Below are positions 10,155-21,508 of a stretch of DNA of 64,000 nt, piece by piece. How positions within the stretch are numbered: position 1 is the first letter of the stretch; every line of letters begins with the position of its first letter. The DNA is from Siphonodentalium dalli (taxonomy: Eukaryota; Mollusca; Scaphopoda; Gadilida; Siphonodentaliidae), in the NCBI GenBank assembly GCA_032622095.1, contig CP136063.1, positions 88,821,980-88,885,979 of the forward strand, in the 5' to 3' direction. The notes under the pieces are model-generated. The model ran no database searches, was not told the DNA's origin, and saw only the letters and a program-made list of their open reading frames with translations. The position numbers and the translations under genes are program-made.

Positions 10155-13100
10155 CTAGTCACCTCCCTTCTTCTTGCCTAGATCATCATGACTGGATCCC
10201 TTCTTGCTTCGGACACCAAGTTCCAAATCACCTCCTTTCTTCTTGCCTAGATCACCATGACCGGATCCCTTCTTGCTTCTGACTTCACGTTCCAAGTCAC
10301 CTCCCTTCTTCTTGCCTAGATCATCATGGCCGGATCCCTTCTTGCTTCTCACATCACGTTCCAAGTCACCTCCCTTCTTCTTTCCAAGAACATCATGACC
10401 GGATCCCTTCTTGCTTCTCACTTCACGTTCCAAGTCACCTCCCTTCTTCTTGCCTAGATCATCATGACCGGATCCCTTCTTGCTTCTCACTTCACGTTCC
10501 AGGTCACCTCCCTTCTTCTTGCCTAGATCATCATGGCCGGATCCTGTCTTGCTTCGGACACCACGTTCCAAGTCACCTCCCTTCTTATTGCCTAGATCAC
10601 CATGACCGGATCCCTTCTTGGTTCTGACTTCACGTTCCAAGTCACCTCCCTTCTTCTTGCCTAGATCATCATGACCGGATCCCTTCTTGCTTCTCACATC
10701 ACGTTCCAAGTCACCTCCCTTCTTCTTTCCAAGATCATCATGACCGGATCCCTTCTTGCTTCTCACTTCACGTTCCAAGTCACCTCCCTTCTTCTTGCCT
10801 AGATCATCATGACCGGATCCCTTCTTGCTTCTGACCTCACGTTCCAAGTCACCTCCCTTCTTCTTGCCTAGAACATCGTGACCGGATCCCTTCTTGCTTC
10901 TGACTTCACGTTCCAAGTCACCTCCCTTCTTCTAGCCTAGATCATCATGACCGGATCCCTTCTTGCTTCTGACTTCACGTTCCAAGTCACCTCCCTTCTT
11001 TTTGCCTAGATCATCATGACCGGATCCCTTCTTGCCTCGGACCTCACGTTCCAATTCACCTCCCTTCTTCTTGCCTAGATCATCATGACCGGATCCCTTC
11101 TTGCTTCTGACTTCACGTTCCAAGTCACCTCCCTTCTTCTTGCCTAGATCATCATGACCGGATCCCTTCTTGCCTCGGACCTCACGTTCCAAGTCACCTC
11201 CCTTCTTCTTGCCTAGATCATCATGACCGGATCCCTTCTTGCCTCGTACCTCACGTTCCAAGTAACCTCCCTTCTTTTTTCCTAGATCATCATGACCGTA
11301 TCCCTTCTTGCTTCGGACCTCACGTTCCAAGTCACCTTCCTTCTTTTGCCTAGATCATCATGACCGGATCCCTTCTTGCCTCGGACCTCTCGTTCCAAGT
11401 CACCTCCCTTCTTGTTGCCTAGATCATCATGACCGTATCCCTTCTTGCTTCGGACCTCACGTTCCAAGTCACCTCCCTTCTTCTTTCCTAGATCATCATG
11501 ACCGGATCCCTTCTTGCCTCGGAACTCACGTTCCAAGTCACCTCCCTTCTTCTTGCCTAGATCATCATGACCAGATCCCTTCTCGCTTCTGTCTTCACGT
11601 TCCAAGTCACCTCCCTTCTTCTTTCCTAGATCATCATGACCGGATCCCTTCTTGCCTCGGACCACACGTTCCAAGTCACCTCCCTTCTTCTTGCCTAGAT
11701 CATCATGACCGGATCCCTTCTTGCTTCTGATTTCACGTTCCAAGTCACCTCCCTTCTTCTTACCTAGATCATCATGGCTGGATCCCTTCTTGCCTCGGAC
11801 CTCACGTTCAAAGTCACCTCCCTTCTTTCCTAGATCATCATGACCGTCTACCTTCTTGCTTCGGACCTCACGTTCCAAGTCACCTCCCTTCTTTTTGCCT
11901 AGATCATCATGACCGTATCCCTTCTTGCTTCGGACCTCACGTTCCAAGTCACCTCCCTTCTTTTTGCCTTGATCATCATGACCGGATCCCTTCTTGCTTC
12001 TGACTTCACGTTCCAAGTCACTTCCCTTCTTCTTGCCTTGATCATCGTGACCGGACCCCTTCTTGCCTCGGACCTCACGTTCCAAATCACCTCCCTTCTT
12101 TCCTAGATGATCATGACCGTATCCCTTCTTGCTTCGGACCTCACGTTCCAAGTCACCTCCCTTCTTTTTGCCAAGATCATCATGACCGTATCCTTCTTGC
12201 TTCGGACCTCACGTTCCAAGTCACCTCCCTTCTTTTTGCCTAGATCATCATGACCGGATCCCTTCTTGCCTCGGACCTCACGTTCCAAGTCACCTCCCTT
12301 CTTTTTGCCTATATCATCATGACCGTATCCCTTCTTGCTTCGGACCTCACGTTCCAAGTCACCTCCCTTCTTCTTTCCTAGATCATCATGACCGGATCCC
12401 TTCTTGCCTCGGACCTCACGTTCCAAGTCACCTCCCTTCTTCTTGCCTAGATCATCATGACCGGATCCCTTCTTGCTTCTGTCTTCACGTTCCAAGTCAC
12501 CTCCCTTCTTCTTTCCTAGATCATCATGACCGGATCCCTTCTTGCCTCGGACCTCACGTTCCAAATCACCTCCCTTCTTATTGCCTAGATCATCATGACC
12601 GGATCCCTTCTTGCTTCTGATTTCACGTCCCAAGTCACCTCCCTTCTTCTTACCTAGATCATCATGACCGGATCCCTTCTTGCTTCGGACCTCACGTTCC
12701 AAGTCACCTCCCTTCTCTTTGCCTAGATCATCATGACCGTATCCCTTCTTGCTTCGGAACTCACGTTCCAAGTCACCTCCCTTCTTTTTGCCTAGATCAT
12801 CATGACCGGATCCCTTCTTGCCTCGGACCTCACGTTCCAATCACCTCCCTTCTTCTTTCCTAGATCATCATGACCGTATCCCTTCTTGCTTCGGACCTCA
12901 CGTTCCAAGTCACCTCCCTTCTTTCCTAGATCATCATGACCGTATCCCTTCTTGCTTCGGACCTCACGTTCCAAGTCACCTCCCTTCTTCTTGCCTAGAT
13001 CATCATGACCGGATCCCTCCTTGCCTCGGACCTCACGTTCCAAGTCACCTCCCTTCTTCTTGCCTAGATCATCATGACCGGATCCCTTCTTGCTTCTGTC

Positions 13101-13723
13101 TTCACGTTCCAAGTCACCTCCCTTCTTCTTTCCTAGATCACCATGACCGGATCCCTTCTTGCCTCGGACCTCACGTTCCAAGTCACCTCCCTTCTTCTTC
13201 CCTATATCATCATGACCGGATCCCTTCTTGCTTCTGATTTCACGTTCCAAGTCATCTCCCTTCTTCTTACCTAGATCATCATGACCGGATCCCTTCTTGC
13301 CTCGGACCTCACGTTCCAAGTCACCTCCCTTCTTCTTTCCTAGATCATCATGACCGTATCCCTTCTTGCTTCGGACCTCACGTTCCAAGTCACCTCCCTT
13401 CTTTTTGCCTAGATCATCATGACCGTATCCCTTCTTGCTTCGGACCTCACGTTCCATGTCACCTCCCTTCTTTCTGCCTAGATCATCATGACCGGATCCT
13501 TTCTTGCTTCTGACTTCACTTTCCAAGTCACCTTCCTTCTTCTTGCCTAGATCATCATGACCGGATCCCTTCTTGCTTCTGACTTCACGTTCCAAGTCAC
13601 CTCCCTTCTTCTTGCCTAGATCATCATGACCGGATCCCTTCTTGCTTCTTAAGTCACGTTCCAAGTCACTGTGTCCCCCCTTCTTGCTCAGGTCTCCTTT
13701 TAGTGGGTTTCCCGAAGCGCAAA
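10155..13723 (-). pseudogene. Repetitive charged secreted-type protein, terminal exon
   Basis: This exon consists of about 51 tandem 69-bp units encoding the 23-residue repeat GDLEREVRSKK followed by GSGHDDLGKKKG. The unit is extremely charged, lacks Cys, Trp and Met, and has net positive charge, so the product is expected to be disordered. The minus-strand sequence TTCTTTGCAG^TT is a good splice acceptor at 13724/13723. It gives a phase-1 exon start coding (V)CASGNPLKGDLSKKGG before the first repeat, as expected just after a signal peptide. The exon ends at a TAG exactly at a unit boundary (10155-10157), with AATAAA 86 bases on. Variants cluster at defined positions: V/I/D/F in RE_R, S/G before KK, and S/Y in GSGH. 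The frame is broken near 12840, 12191 and 11340 (single-base losses) and by AAG-to-TAG at 10932-10934. These may be real mutations or consensus errors in repeats. The upstream signal-peptide exon was not found. Roles to consider: shell or mantle matrix, cuticle, silk or adhesive protein, or a peptide precursor. Function is unknown. Confidence 0.6.
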
Positions 13724-13739
13724 CTGCAAAGAACGTTAT

Positions 13740-15100
13740 CAGTGTATTGTTTCTTGTTTTGCTTCTTGCAAGCGACAGATTTAGACTGTCGACCGTCGAA
13801 TTTAATTTTTGTTTAGTTCGTCGTCTGTTCGTTCATGTGTGTCTTTCTAAGATTGTCACTTGTTAGTGTACCATATATACTGTTTTCATATTTCCATTGA
13901 CTCCGGGGTCACTTACATGTACATGTAACGTGTACTAGCCCGGCACCAGAGCGATTGTCCTTCTATCGTTTCTATGCGCAGTGTAGGGATTGTGCGTATT
14001 ATGTATCCTTGGTAACTATGAAATACTTAGACACATAGATGGGTACACGTGTATTGCAAGCTTTTACCTCATCCGCATGACATGTCACATGGATGAGGCT
14101 ATTTAGGTCGTAATACATGTTGACGACGTACACATAAAATGCGTTTTGTCCGGGAGCTGAACGGGTACCCGTGCATTCCTTCTGGATTTAACTTCACCCC
14201 ACTCATTTTGTTTCGTATTATGTCCTTCAACTTTTAAAGAATGTCAACACACACAAAAAATGCTATTCTTGGAGTCCTAGCCCTTTCCAAACACTCAAAA
14301 AATCGATTTTAAAGAACGCGATATAAAATTTCACAAAAAAAAAATCGCAATTAGGATTCTAGTCATAATTTAACAAGAAATGAGCAGAACTGTATACTGT
14401 AAGCGTAGCATACCATTACCCATGAATATTCCAACTCATTGGAACGAAAAGTGGTACTTTGGCTCAAAATGGCCGCCAAACTATGGAACATGGTAGATAT
14501 TGCCCCAACGTTCCCTGCAATCGCTTACACGTGGGGTTGATGAGTACAATTGGCCATTCTGCCTTTTATACATTGAATACTAGCATGTCTGATGCACCTT
14601 GGTTACTTGTCACAATTGTCACCAGAAACATTGGATTTTTCTCTCACAAACGTGACATAAATATCGGCAAAAATTAACTTTTCAAGTTTGGACCATTTGT
14701 TCAAGTAAATGCATCTATCGTTGGTATGAAAGGTGTGTATTGTTTGATCTATCTTAAATGTGTCACACTACGGTGTTTATAGACCAAATTATTCAAGATT
14801 ACTTCCAAAATGGCAATCAAATTTGGTAAAAAGTTTATTTTTTTTTACATATATCCCGAACATTATTATCTGCTGTCCCTAAAAGGTAGCAAATTGTGAC
14901 TCACTTGGTTATTATATAAGTTAGTTAGTCAACTGACCACTAAATGTTCTATTCTGGTTGTGCCAGACAAATTCATTTTAAAGTTGCAGTATAGATTTTT
15001 GCCGAGAACCTCTTTTGGGATTTTGGCCATATCTTAATGGAAATGGACAGAACTTTGAAACGGAATTGAGATTAACCATCACCTGTGGCTATCCTGGCAC
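13740..15100. other. No gene recognised
   Basis: Non-coding AT-rich sequence. This would be intron or upstream region if the repetitive-protein gene continues upstream on the minus strand, but no convincing signal-peptide exon with a phase-1 donor was seen. Confidence 0.4.
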
Positions 15101-15129
15101 CGTTGGGATAAAAATTTATCAAGTTGGTA

Positions 15130-16320
15130 CAGGGTGGAGGTTAAGGTGGCACCCAGGGAGTTATTGTATGGTCATAAATGATGCGAATAGGTATAAAATG
15201 AGTGTATATATGGTGATGAGTGAGGTGTCCACGGAGAGATGTATAGGTATACAAGGAGTGGCTGTATGATCTAGGGATCTGCGAATCGGGAATTTTGCAT
15301 CGAATCGAATCTCGATATCGAATATCCATCCTGATATCGACATCGAATCTAATTTCGAATCGAATCAGCTAGTGGTTGCCATTGTTTTCCAGTGTACAAC
15401 CACACAGCCAGTCGATGTATATATATTCACATGATCATACTATGATCATGTGAATATATATACGTCGAGTGGCTGTATGGTTGTATGGTTATGTGTACCG
15501 AGTATGGGTGTACCCGGGTAGCTGTATGGGTACTGATGTGGTGTATGGATATAACGAGAGTAGCTACATGGTCATATGTGTGTTGTTCTTGTATATATAG
15601 AGTGACCGTGTGGTGATGGGTGAGATGTACAGGTGTACATTGGGTGGTTGTACTGGCACTGATGGGTGTATATGTATACATGTGTTGTCCGTATGATCAT
15701 GGGTGGGGTGTATGTATAAATCGGGAGTTGTTGTATGGCTATATCATATGTAATGTGTATATATGTACATGGACTGACTGCTCGGTCAACATTGAAGTGT
15801 ATATGCATACATGGAGTATGCTGGGTGGTCATTGGCGAGCGTGTGGGTATATAGGGAGTGCCCTTGTGGTAATGGGTGTGGTGTATATTTATATATGTCG
15901 TGGATGTATTACCATTGGTGGGTATACTGTATAGGTATACATGCAGGGAGTAGCTGTATGCTCATGGATGGCGTGTATGAGTATACAGTGAGTTGCTGAA
16001 TTGTCATGTGTATATGCATGTATGGAAGATATGAGTGGCCATGTGTGCGGCGTATAATCTATTGGTATATCTGGAAGGGGTGTATGGCCATCGGTGAGGC
16101 GTGTATGTATACCTGGACTGACTATGTGGTCATGGGTGGGGCGTATATGTATATATCTAGTGGCCAAATGACAATGAGTGTGGCGAATAGGTATACAGGG
16201 AGTGACTGTATGGCCAATGGTGAGGTGAATGTGTGCGCAAAGAGTGACTGTATGATTAGGAATATGGTGAATAGGTATACAGGGAGTGACTATATGGTCA
16301 TGTGTCAGGTGTAGGAGTAG
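15130..16320 (+). repeat. Minisatellite, about 44-bp unit
   Basis: About 25 diverged units built on TATACAGGGAGTGACTGTATG and GTCATGGGTGAGGTGTATA. Open frames on both strands are by-products. The array is interrupted at 15270-15490 by a CGAATC-rich tract and a long hairpin. Confidence 0.85.
15397..15490. repeat. Long near-perfect hairpin
   Basis: The core 15412-15466 is an almost perfect palindrome (TATTCACATGATCATA and its complement, separated by one base). The arms extend less perfectly outward through CCACACAGCCA and TGGCTGTATGG. A preceding tract (15275-15365) repeats ATCGAATCGAAT-like words. Confidence 0.8.
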
Positions 16321-16364
16321 ACCATATATGGAATTCATTAATATTCATGAAATCCATATACGGA

Positions 16365-16751
16365 ATGCACCTCCAGAACTTTGACATGTAGCACTTAAAA
16401 CGCGGAACTGGGTCTGGATGGATCCAATATGGCCGCGACGTGGTGTCTATGCTTATTTTACATGTAGACCATGCATGCATGTTGGACTAATTTAGAGCTG
16501 GCAGCGATAATGAACGTGTTATGTGGTATTACATTTTCACGTTAATTAAAAAAAGAAACAAGAGAGCGAATTTCCCATTTAAGACAACGCAGTATACGTT
16601 TTCCAAACAATCGCGCATTATTCCGTTTCCGATTCAGGATCTTAAGTGAATTGGCGAGATCACTGAGTCGCTATACCATATTGAATCCATCCAACCCATT
16701 CCGTGGTTTAAGTGCTACCTGTAGGTCAAAGTTCTGAATTAGCATTCCACA
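16365..16751. repeat. MITE-like element, copy 2
   Basis: Inverted arms of about 95 bp: CCAGAACTTTGACATGTAGC...GGATCCAATATGG at 16372-16450, and its complement at about 16645-16750. The right part matches 951-1130. A non-coding non-autonomous DNA element. Confidence 0.75.
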
Positions 16752-16960
16752 TGGCTTATCTACAGAAACAATAAAATACCAACAAAGGCCCGCCGTGCAT
16801 GTGGGTCCTGCTGAGGTAGGGACAAATGATCTGATTATGTTAACAAAATGTACCGTTTGTTTAAGTTGTCATTTCCATAGCCTTTTTTGTCTAATCTGAA
16901 CGGATGGAAGATAAAAATCATTATATTTATAAAACATTCAAAAACATATTGTATTATATT

Positions 16961-17448
16961 TAAAGGTACTCAATCCGTAAAGAGGGTCCCCATCTCAACA
17001 GATTCCAACAACAACAATCCGATCAGAGGGTCCTATATTACTATTTCTTTGGCTTTGGGGGTAACAAATATTTGATTCGAGTCGAGGAACCCATCAAACA
17101 AAGCTCAGAGTTATTAGATATTGATTTTTGAAATTTGTTATGTTCTCGAGATGAGTACTAATAATTGCCGTCAATTTCGTATCCTGCTCGAGATTTTTAC
17201 ACCAAAACTCTATTCAAACAGACAAGGATTGATAACTCTAACATCAAGTGGTAATAAAAACGCAATTTTGACTGAGATCTGGGCCAGAAAGTATTCCCGA
17301 TAATGAAAAATAATAGATTTCTAAAATTGATATCTAACAAATCTGAGCTTTGATGGGTGACTTCCTCGACTCGAATCAAATATTTTTGACCCCCGAAGCC
17401 ATTGAAATAGTAATTGAGAGGAGTTTTATCGGATTGAGTACCTTTAAA
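16961..17448. repeat. MITE of the TTAAAGGTACTC family, copy 1
   Basis: Ends TTAAAGGTACTCAATCCG and CGGATTGAGTACCTTTAA are inverted repeats, flanked by AT on both sides, compatible with a 2-bp AT target duplication. Subterminal blocks (GGCTTTGGGGGTAACAAAT, GATTCGAGTCGAGGAAC) recur inverted at about 17350-17405. The same ends bound the THAP/DDE transposon at 42752-44782. Confidence 0.75.
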
Positions 17449-17659
17449 TAATGACCAATTTTGTTGTTGAAAACCGACCATAATCATAATGGCAATTTCT
17501 GTCATTTTGCAAACACCTGAGTTTTGCCATAATTAAAATATTGTATGATTTATATGTTCATGAATTTTTTTTGCAGACATTAACTTTTTCTCAAATCGCT
17601 CTTTTTGGCCAAACACCACGAAAATGAAAAAATTAGAAATAATAATGATACAGTTTCTT

Positions 17660-17870
17660 AAGGGTCAGACGCACGTTTGGCCAAAATTTTCTGGTATTTC
17701 TAAATGGATTTTCTCAAAATCTGTCAGGAATTTATTTGTGAAATTTGGTTCAAACGATTATTGTGATACAATATTTAAGAACCATCGAACAATTTGTTAT
17801 TATAAACTCATTCACTTAACTTTTATGGCATGGAAAATATTTAAAATTTCACCGTTTTCAGGCACCAAGA
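17660..17870 (+). repeat. Dispersed repeat shared with 37466-37680
   Basis: Diverged direct copy; shared words include GGCCAAAATT, TTTCTCAAAATCT, ATTGT-ACACAATAT and TTTTATGGCATG. The open frame of 112 codons here is within the repeat and is not supported as a gene. Confidence 0.55.
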
Positions 17871-18166
17871 ATGTCTGCAAATTAGATTTGTTTCAAAAGT
17901 GCAGTCCATATATCCATGATATCATATCCGAAGATCATGAGAGGAGACTTCATTTTTCTTGATTCATGAAATTTTATGATTATTTTCAAGTAGAAAGACA
18001 ACTACCCACAAATAATTTTCAATATTTGAGAATTTTCATGTCATTCATGTTGTTCAATGAAAAATTGGGCCGAGATGAGTTCTGGGTCATGGCTTCATAG
18101 CCACGTTAAAGCTGACCACCATTTCTTAACACTGAGGCCTAATTTCCGGTTGATTGCCCCCTGCTT

Positions 18167-18406
18167 GAGTGGACCACACTACGCATCAACATTTGTTTTC
18201 TTTGGGCTGGAATAGTTGTGACTGCTTTATTCTTCATTACAATATATGGGGGTATGACACTATATTATGTAATTAAAAATCTAACTTCACATAATGATAC
18301 AAATGAAGCCTCCTCTCATGGAGCCAAGACAATAAGCTGTTTGGTGATTGGAGTGTTGTGTGAAATTATTAATTATTCTATCAGTTCTTGGTACCGTATA
18401 CAGAAT
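18167..18406 (+). CDS. Orphan exon of a multi-pass membrane protein, anoctamin-like?
   Basis: An open frame reading LEWTTLRINICFLWAGIVV, then ALFFITIYGGMTLYYVIKN and AKTISCLVIGVLCEIINYSI, then SSWYRIQN, ends at a strong donor (AAT^GTAAGG at 18406/18407, phase 0). Two hydrophobic helices flank a short polar loop. The acceptor could be TTGAG^TGG (18167) or, less likely, GGAATAG^TT (18207). From family knowledge, the order hydrophobic helix, polar loop, helix, then a WxxxxN(H)R-type motif is reminiscent of the segment of anoctamins (TMEM16) that ends in a W-(E)N-HRT motif. The match is by eye and weak. No partner exons were found, as expected for long introns. If not an anoctamin, it is a membrane-protein exon of unknown family or chance. 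Confidence 0.3.
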
Positions 18407-18542
18407 GTAAGGAAACCTTAAATTTTGAATTTAAAACTTTGCTGGTTACAAATCATTCTGCATTATTCTGAGAAACTGAACTGTCATTCATTTGGAAATT
18501 GTCTTGATAAAATCAGAATGAACTGTAACCGACAGAAGTCTT

Positions 18543-18997
18543 AAAGGCCCACTTAATTTTCGAACCCCCAAATCACATTATATAAAACATATTCCTTATT
18601 ATATACCATTTAAAAGAGGAAGCTCCAAAATAATGTATTATCATCTTATCCGGTGTAATAAACTGTGAACATGTTGTTTGTGTTGAGGAAACGACGTGTT
18701 TTTGTGCTTAAGTTTCAACTGGTTTGTACTACAAAGTCTATAGTTTTCAATGGAAGGGGAATAACTATATCTTAGTTTGAATTCTGTTGCATTCTGGGAG
18801 CGATACGGGGGAAATGTTTCTATGATTTCAGCTATTTGCTATTACTCTATGGGCATCTTCTGAGACACAGACGCTCCAAATGCTGATGAATTATAGTATT
18901 TTAATCATATTTTATGTCATAGATTATTATTATAACCGTATATCAAGGCACTATACAAAAAATAATCGGTGACTCGAAAATTAAATGGGCCTTTAAA
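18543..18997. repeat. MITE of the AAAGGCCCACTTAATTTTCGA family, copy 1
   Basis: Ends AAAGGCCCACTTAATTTTCG and GAAAATTAAATGGGCCTTT are inverted. The interior has GAGGAAGCTCCAAAA, TTCAATGGAAGGGGAATAAC and CTGAGACACAGACGCTCCAA. Other copies or parts lie at 28719-29178, 33590-33966, 38524-38830 and 58419-58545. Non-coding. Confidence 0.8.
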
Positions 18998-19040
18998 TAA
19001 AAAACATTATTTAATACATTCTGTGCATATATGGCAGTGG

Positions 19041-19260
19041 TCGACCAGCGTAGTAAGGGGACTGAACTTTGTGAGACCAGCCTAGCGAGGGACTGAACTA
19101 CGTGAGACCATCGTGACAGGGGACTGAACTTTGTTAGACCATCGTAGCGAGGGAGTGAACTATATGAGACCAGTGTAGCAGGGACTGAACTATGTGAGAC
19201 CAGCGTAGCGAGGGACTGAACTACGAGAGACCATCGTGACAGGGGACTGAACTATGTGGA
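19041..19260 (+). repeat. Minisatellite GACCAGCGTAGCGAGGGACTGAACT
   Basis: About six units of 32-36 bp (AGACCAGCGTAGCGAGG then GACTGAACTATGTG). More units lie at about 19700-19790 and two at 34015-34075. Confidence 0.85.
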
Positions 19261-19620
19261 ATCACTAAAATAAATGGTTTCCCACAGACGACAGTATTAA
19301 CGTCTCAGCCAAATAGCTTGCAGGCCACTCCAGTGATGTTTACTAGATTGACACCAGTTGATCACGAAAATGCAAGGAAAATCTAAGATAATGTGTTTAC
19401 TTTTTAAAATAAATTCCCAAGTATGCGACAGGGCTATCCCACAGTCAAATTTTACCTGGAAAAACCCAGAACTACACCAGCTAGTTAAATAATTTTCCCA
19501 CTCACATTAATTCATTCCCCCATTGATTCACCAGTTTAAATTATTCATATATGATGTACACATCAAATAAACAAGATTTCATCCTTTAATAGCGTGTATC
19601 AGGTTTCATATGAAGGCTAT
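19261..19620 (+). repeat. Duplicated block, paired with 34075-34385
   Basis: Shares GGAATCACT, AAATGGTTTCC, CAGGCCACTCCAGTGATG, ACAGTCAAATTTTA and CATTCACCAGTTTAAATTAT in the same order with 34075-34385. Together with 18600-19260 this makes a composite of about 1 kb present twice. Confidence 0.7.
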
Positions 19621-20130
19621 TTGTTCAGTTACCTTCACCTTCCACTGTGCACTCGCTCCCCGACTCTGGAACACATTTAGCTACCTGATTCCATGTCAGA
19701 CCAGCAAAGCAGGGGACTGAACTCTGCCAGACCAGCATAGAAGGGGACCTAACTCTGTCAGATCAGCGTAGCGAGGGGACTGAACTCTCGTTGACTATCA
19801 CCGTTAAGCCTAGTTGGCAAATCATCGCTACACCACCATTCATGTTTACCTCCATCGGATGCTTATTCTGAGGAATTTTGGGCTAAAATTTCTGGGGGCG
19901 GGTTGGTGTGATATTTGGTTTCAAGTACATTCAATCGTAAATAGCGATAATGTATTTTTCCGTGCAAAATAATGGATGTTTTGTCAACAGTGCCGGTATT
20001 TTCGTCATGGGTGACCATTTTCTGACACACCTATACAGCATTAAATATCGTTTTCTCTGCCGTTCCACCATTCACTGCGTGATGGACAATAATCACATTA
20101 CTGGGCAAACATAAAACAGATAATACACAC

Positions 20131-20360
20131 CTGTCCATTTGTCCGGAATCGTTGGTTCAGTGCTGAGTTCTAAATTCATGTCTCCAAAAATGACTCAAAA
20201 ACTCGGAGTGCCTGTTGTTTCGAAATTACTGTCCGCACGGGGTATACGGCTTACTCGTAGATGGACATGTACATGTATGTCATTTTCACCCGCTCCGGTG
20301 ACATCTGAGTTGGCTATCACGGCAACAGAGCCGTTTAAGCAGCGAATAATATAACATGTT
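20131..20360 (-). pseudogene. Possible decayed exon, extracellular-type domain
   Basis: The minus strand reads LNGSVAVIANSDVTGAGEND, then IHVHVHLRVSRIPRADSN, then an in-frame TGA, then GDMNLELSTEPTIPDKWTG ending at GACAG^GTGTGT (donor at 20131/20130). The alternation of beta-like strands suggests an Ig/DUF11-like extracellular domain, but this is a guess. A second coding-like stretch on the same strand (about 19960-20100) contains ENTGTVDKTSIILHGKIHY. Related wording GTVDRTRV is found near 21060. Likely remnants of one multi-domain gene or tandem exons. Confidence 0.25.
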
Positions 20361-21508
20361 ATGTTGTGATCACTGCCGTTAGCATATTTGGCAAGTCATT
20401 CCTGGCTGAGGCGGACTGGCCGATCGGGAGACCGGGAAAAATGTGGTTGGGCCGCAAATGTCATTACATGAATTTGTCAGCATCATATAACACCACGTAA
20501 AGTGCCCGTTAATCTCGAGATTTTAACAGTTACTCCCAGCTGTAAATCCCAAAAAAATTCTCACTCCCCCAATTGAAATTTCGAACACAATAAGAACGCT
20601 TTGCAGTGTAGGCCAGATTTGCGATTTTCTTGTGTAGTTTTCAAAATGTTCTCACCCCGTGCCGAACAACCATGGGCAGTCTGGTGTGTCCTGGTATCTT
20701 GTCCATAGCTGTTTGCATTTGTCTGGAGTTAGATCGCTTGCCTAGATGTTAGAATTTATGCAATTTTCAGGTAAAAATATCTGAATGGTCTCATACCGGG
20801 AATATATAGAAACATGGTTTATGATTATATAGGATACTAGGCCAGAGCACTGAGATGCAAAGGGTGTGCAAATGGAATTATGCAAGAACATTTGGTCTGA
20901 TTCTGATTCGGGGGTGGAATTTCCCAAGGTGGACACACTGTTCCTGAACAGATTCTGATTCAAGGGGGTGCAAATGGGCTGGTATGATACAAATTGCCCG
21001 GGCCAGTTTTTTTACCCAGTCCACCTCTGATTCCTGGTGCTATACACACTCTGGTTCTGTCCACAGTGCCGATTTTGCGACACAAAGTGATATTTTGAGC
21101 CCCGTGCACGACTTCATATACAGCATAATTTTACTTTTACAAAAATTGGAAGGGACTTTATGGCCCTGCTTTATATGCGCATATGTACGAAAATCTTAAC
21201 CGTTCTCTAAAATCCTCCACAGGCCATGTTCACCCCTCTATGATGTTTTCTATTCGGGCGGAGCACACATTCATGGCTAGCTTCAAATTGGTCGAAATAC
21301 GAACCGTTCACGGAAATTGTCCATATGGTCCACCGAGGTTGGGGTTGCTGTTACGGTGAAATCCGAACCGTTCTCCAAAATAGTCCATATGACGTGTTTA
21401 CTCCCTCCCCCTCCAGATGGAGGTATGTCTAGGCGGTTTTCGGAGCGCACGGCCATGTATTCAAACTGGTCGATATTCCAAACGTTATCTGAAATGGTCC
21501 ATACTTAC

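Noticed and set aside
11308-13237. Plus-strand frames rich in His, Pro and Ser (LDHHDRIPSC repeats)
   Set aside because: They are the antisense of the charged 23-residue repeat. The minus strand has acceptor, stop and poly(A) signal in the right places; the plus strand has none.
2314-13723. Signal-peptide exon at 2353 spliced to the repetitive exon
   Set aside because: Phases match, but on the minus strand the repeat exon lies upstream of the signal exon, so the order is wrong for ordinary splicing.
15572-16338. Long frames in both strands around 15.6-16.3 kb
   Set aside because: Translations of a 44-bp minisatellite whose diverged units change frame; no splice or promoter context.
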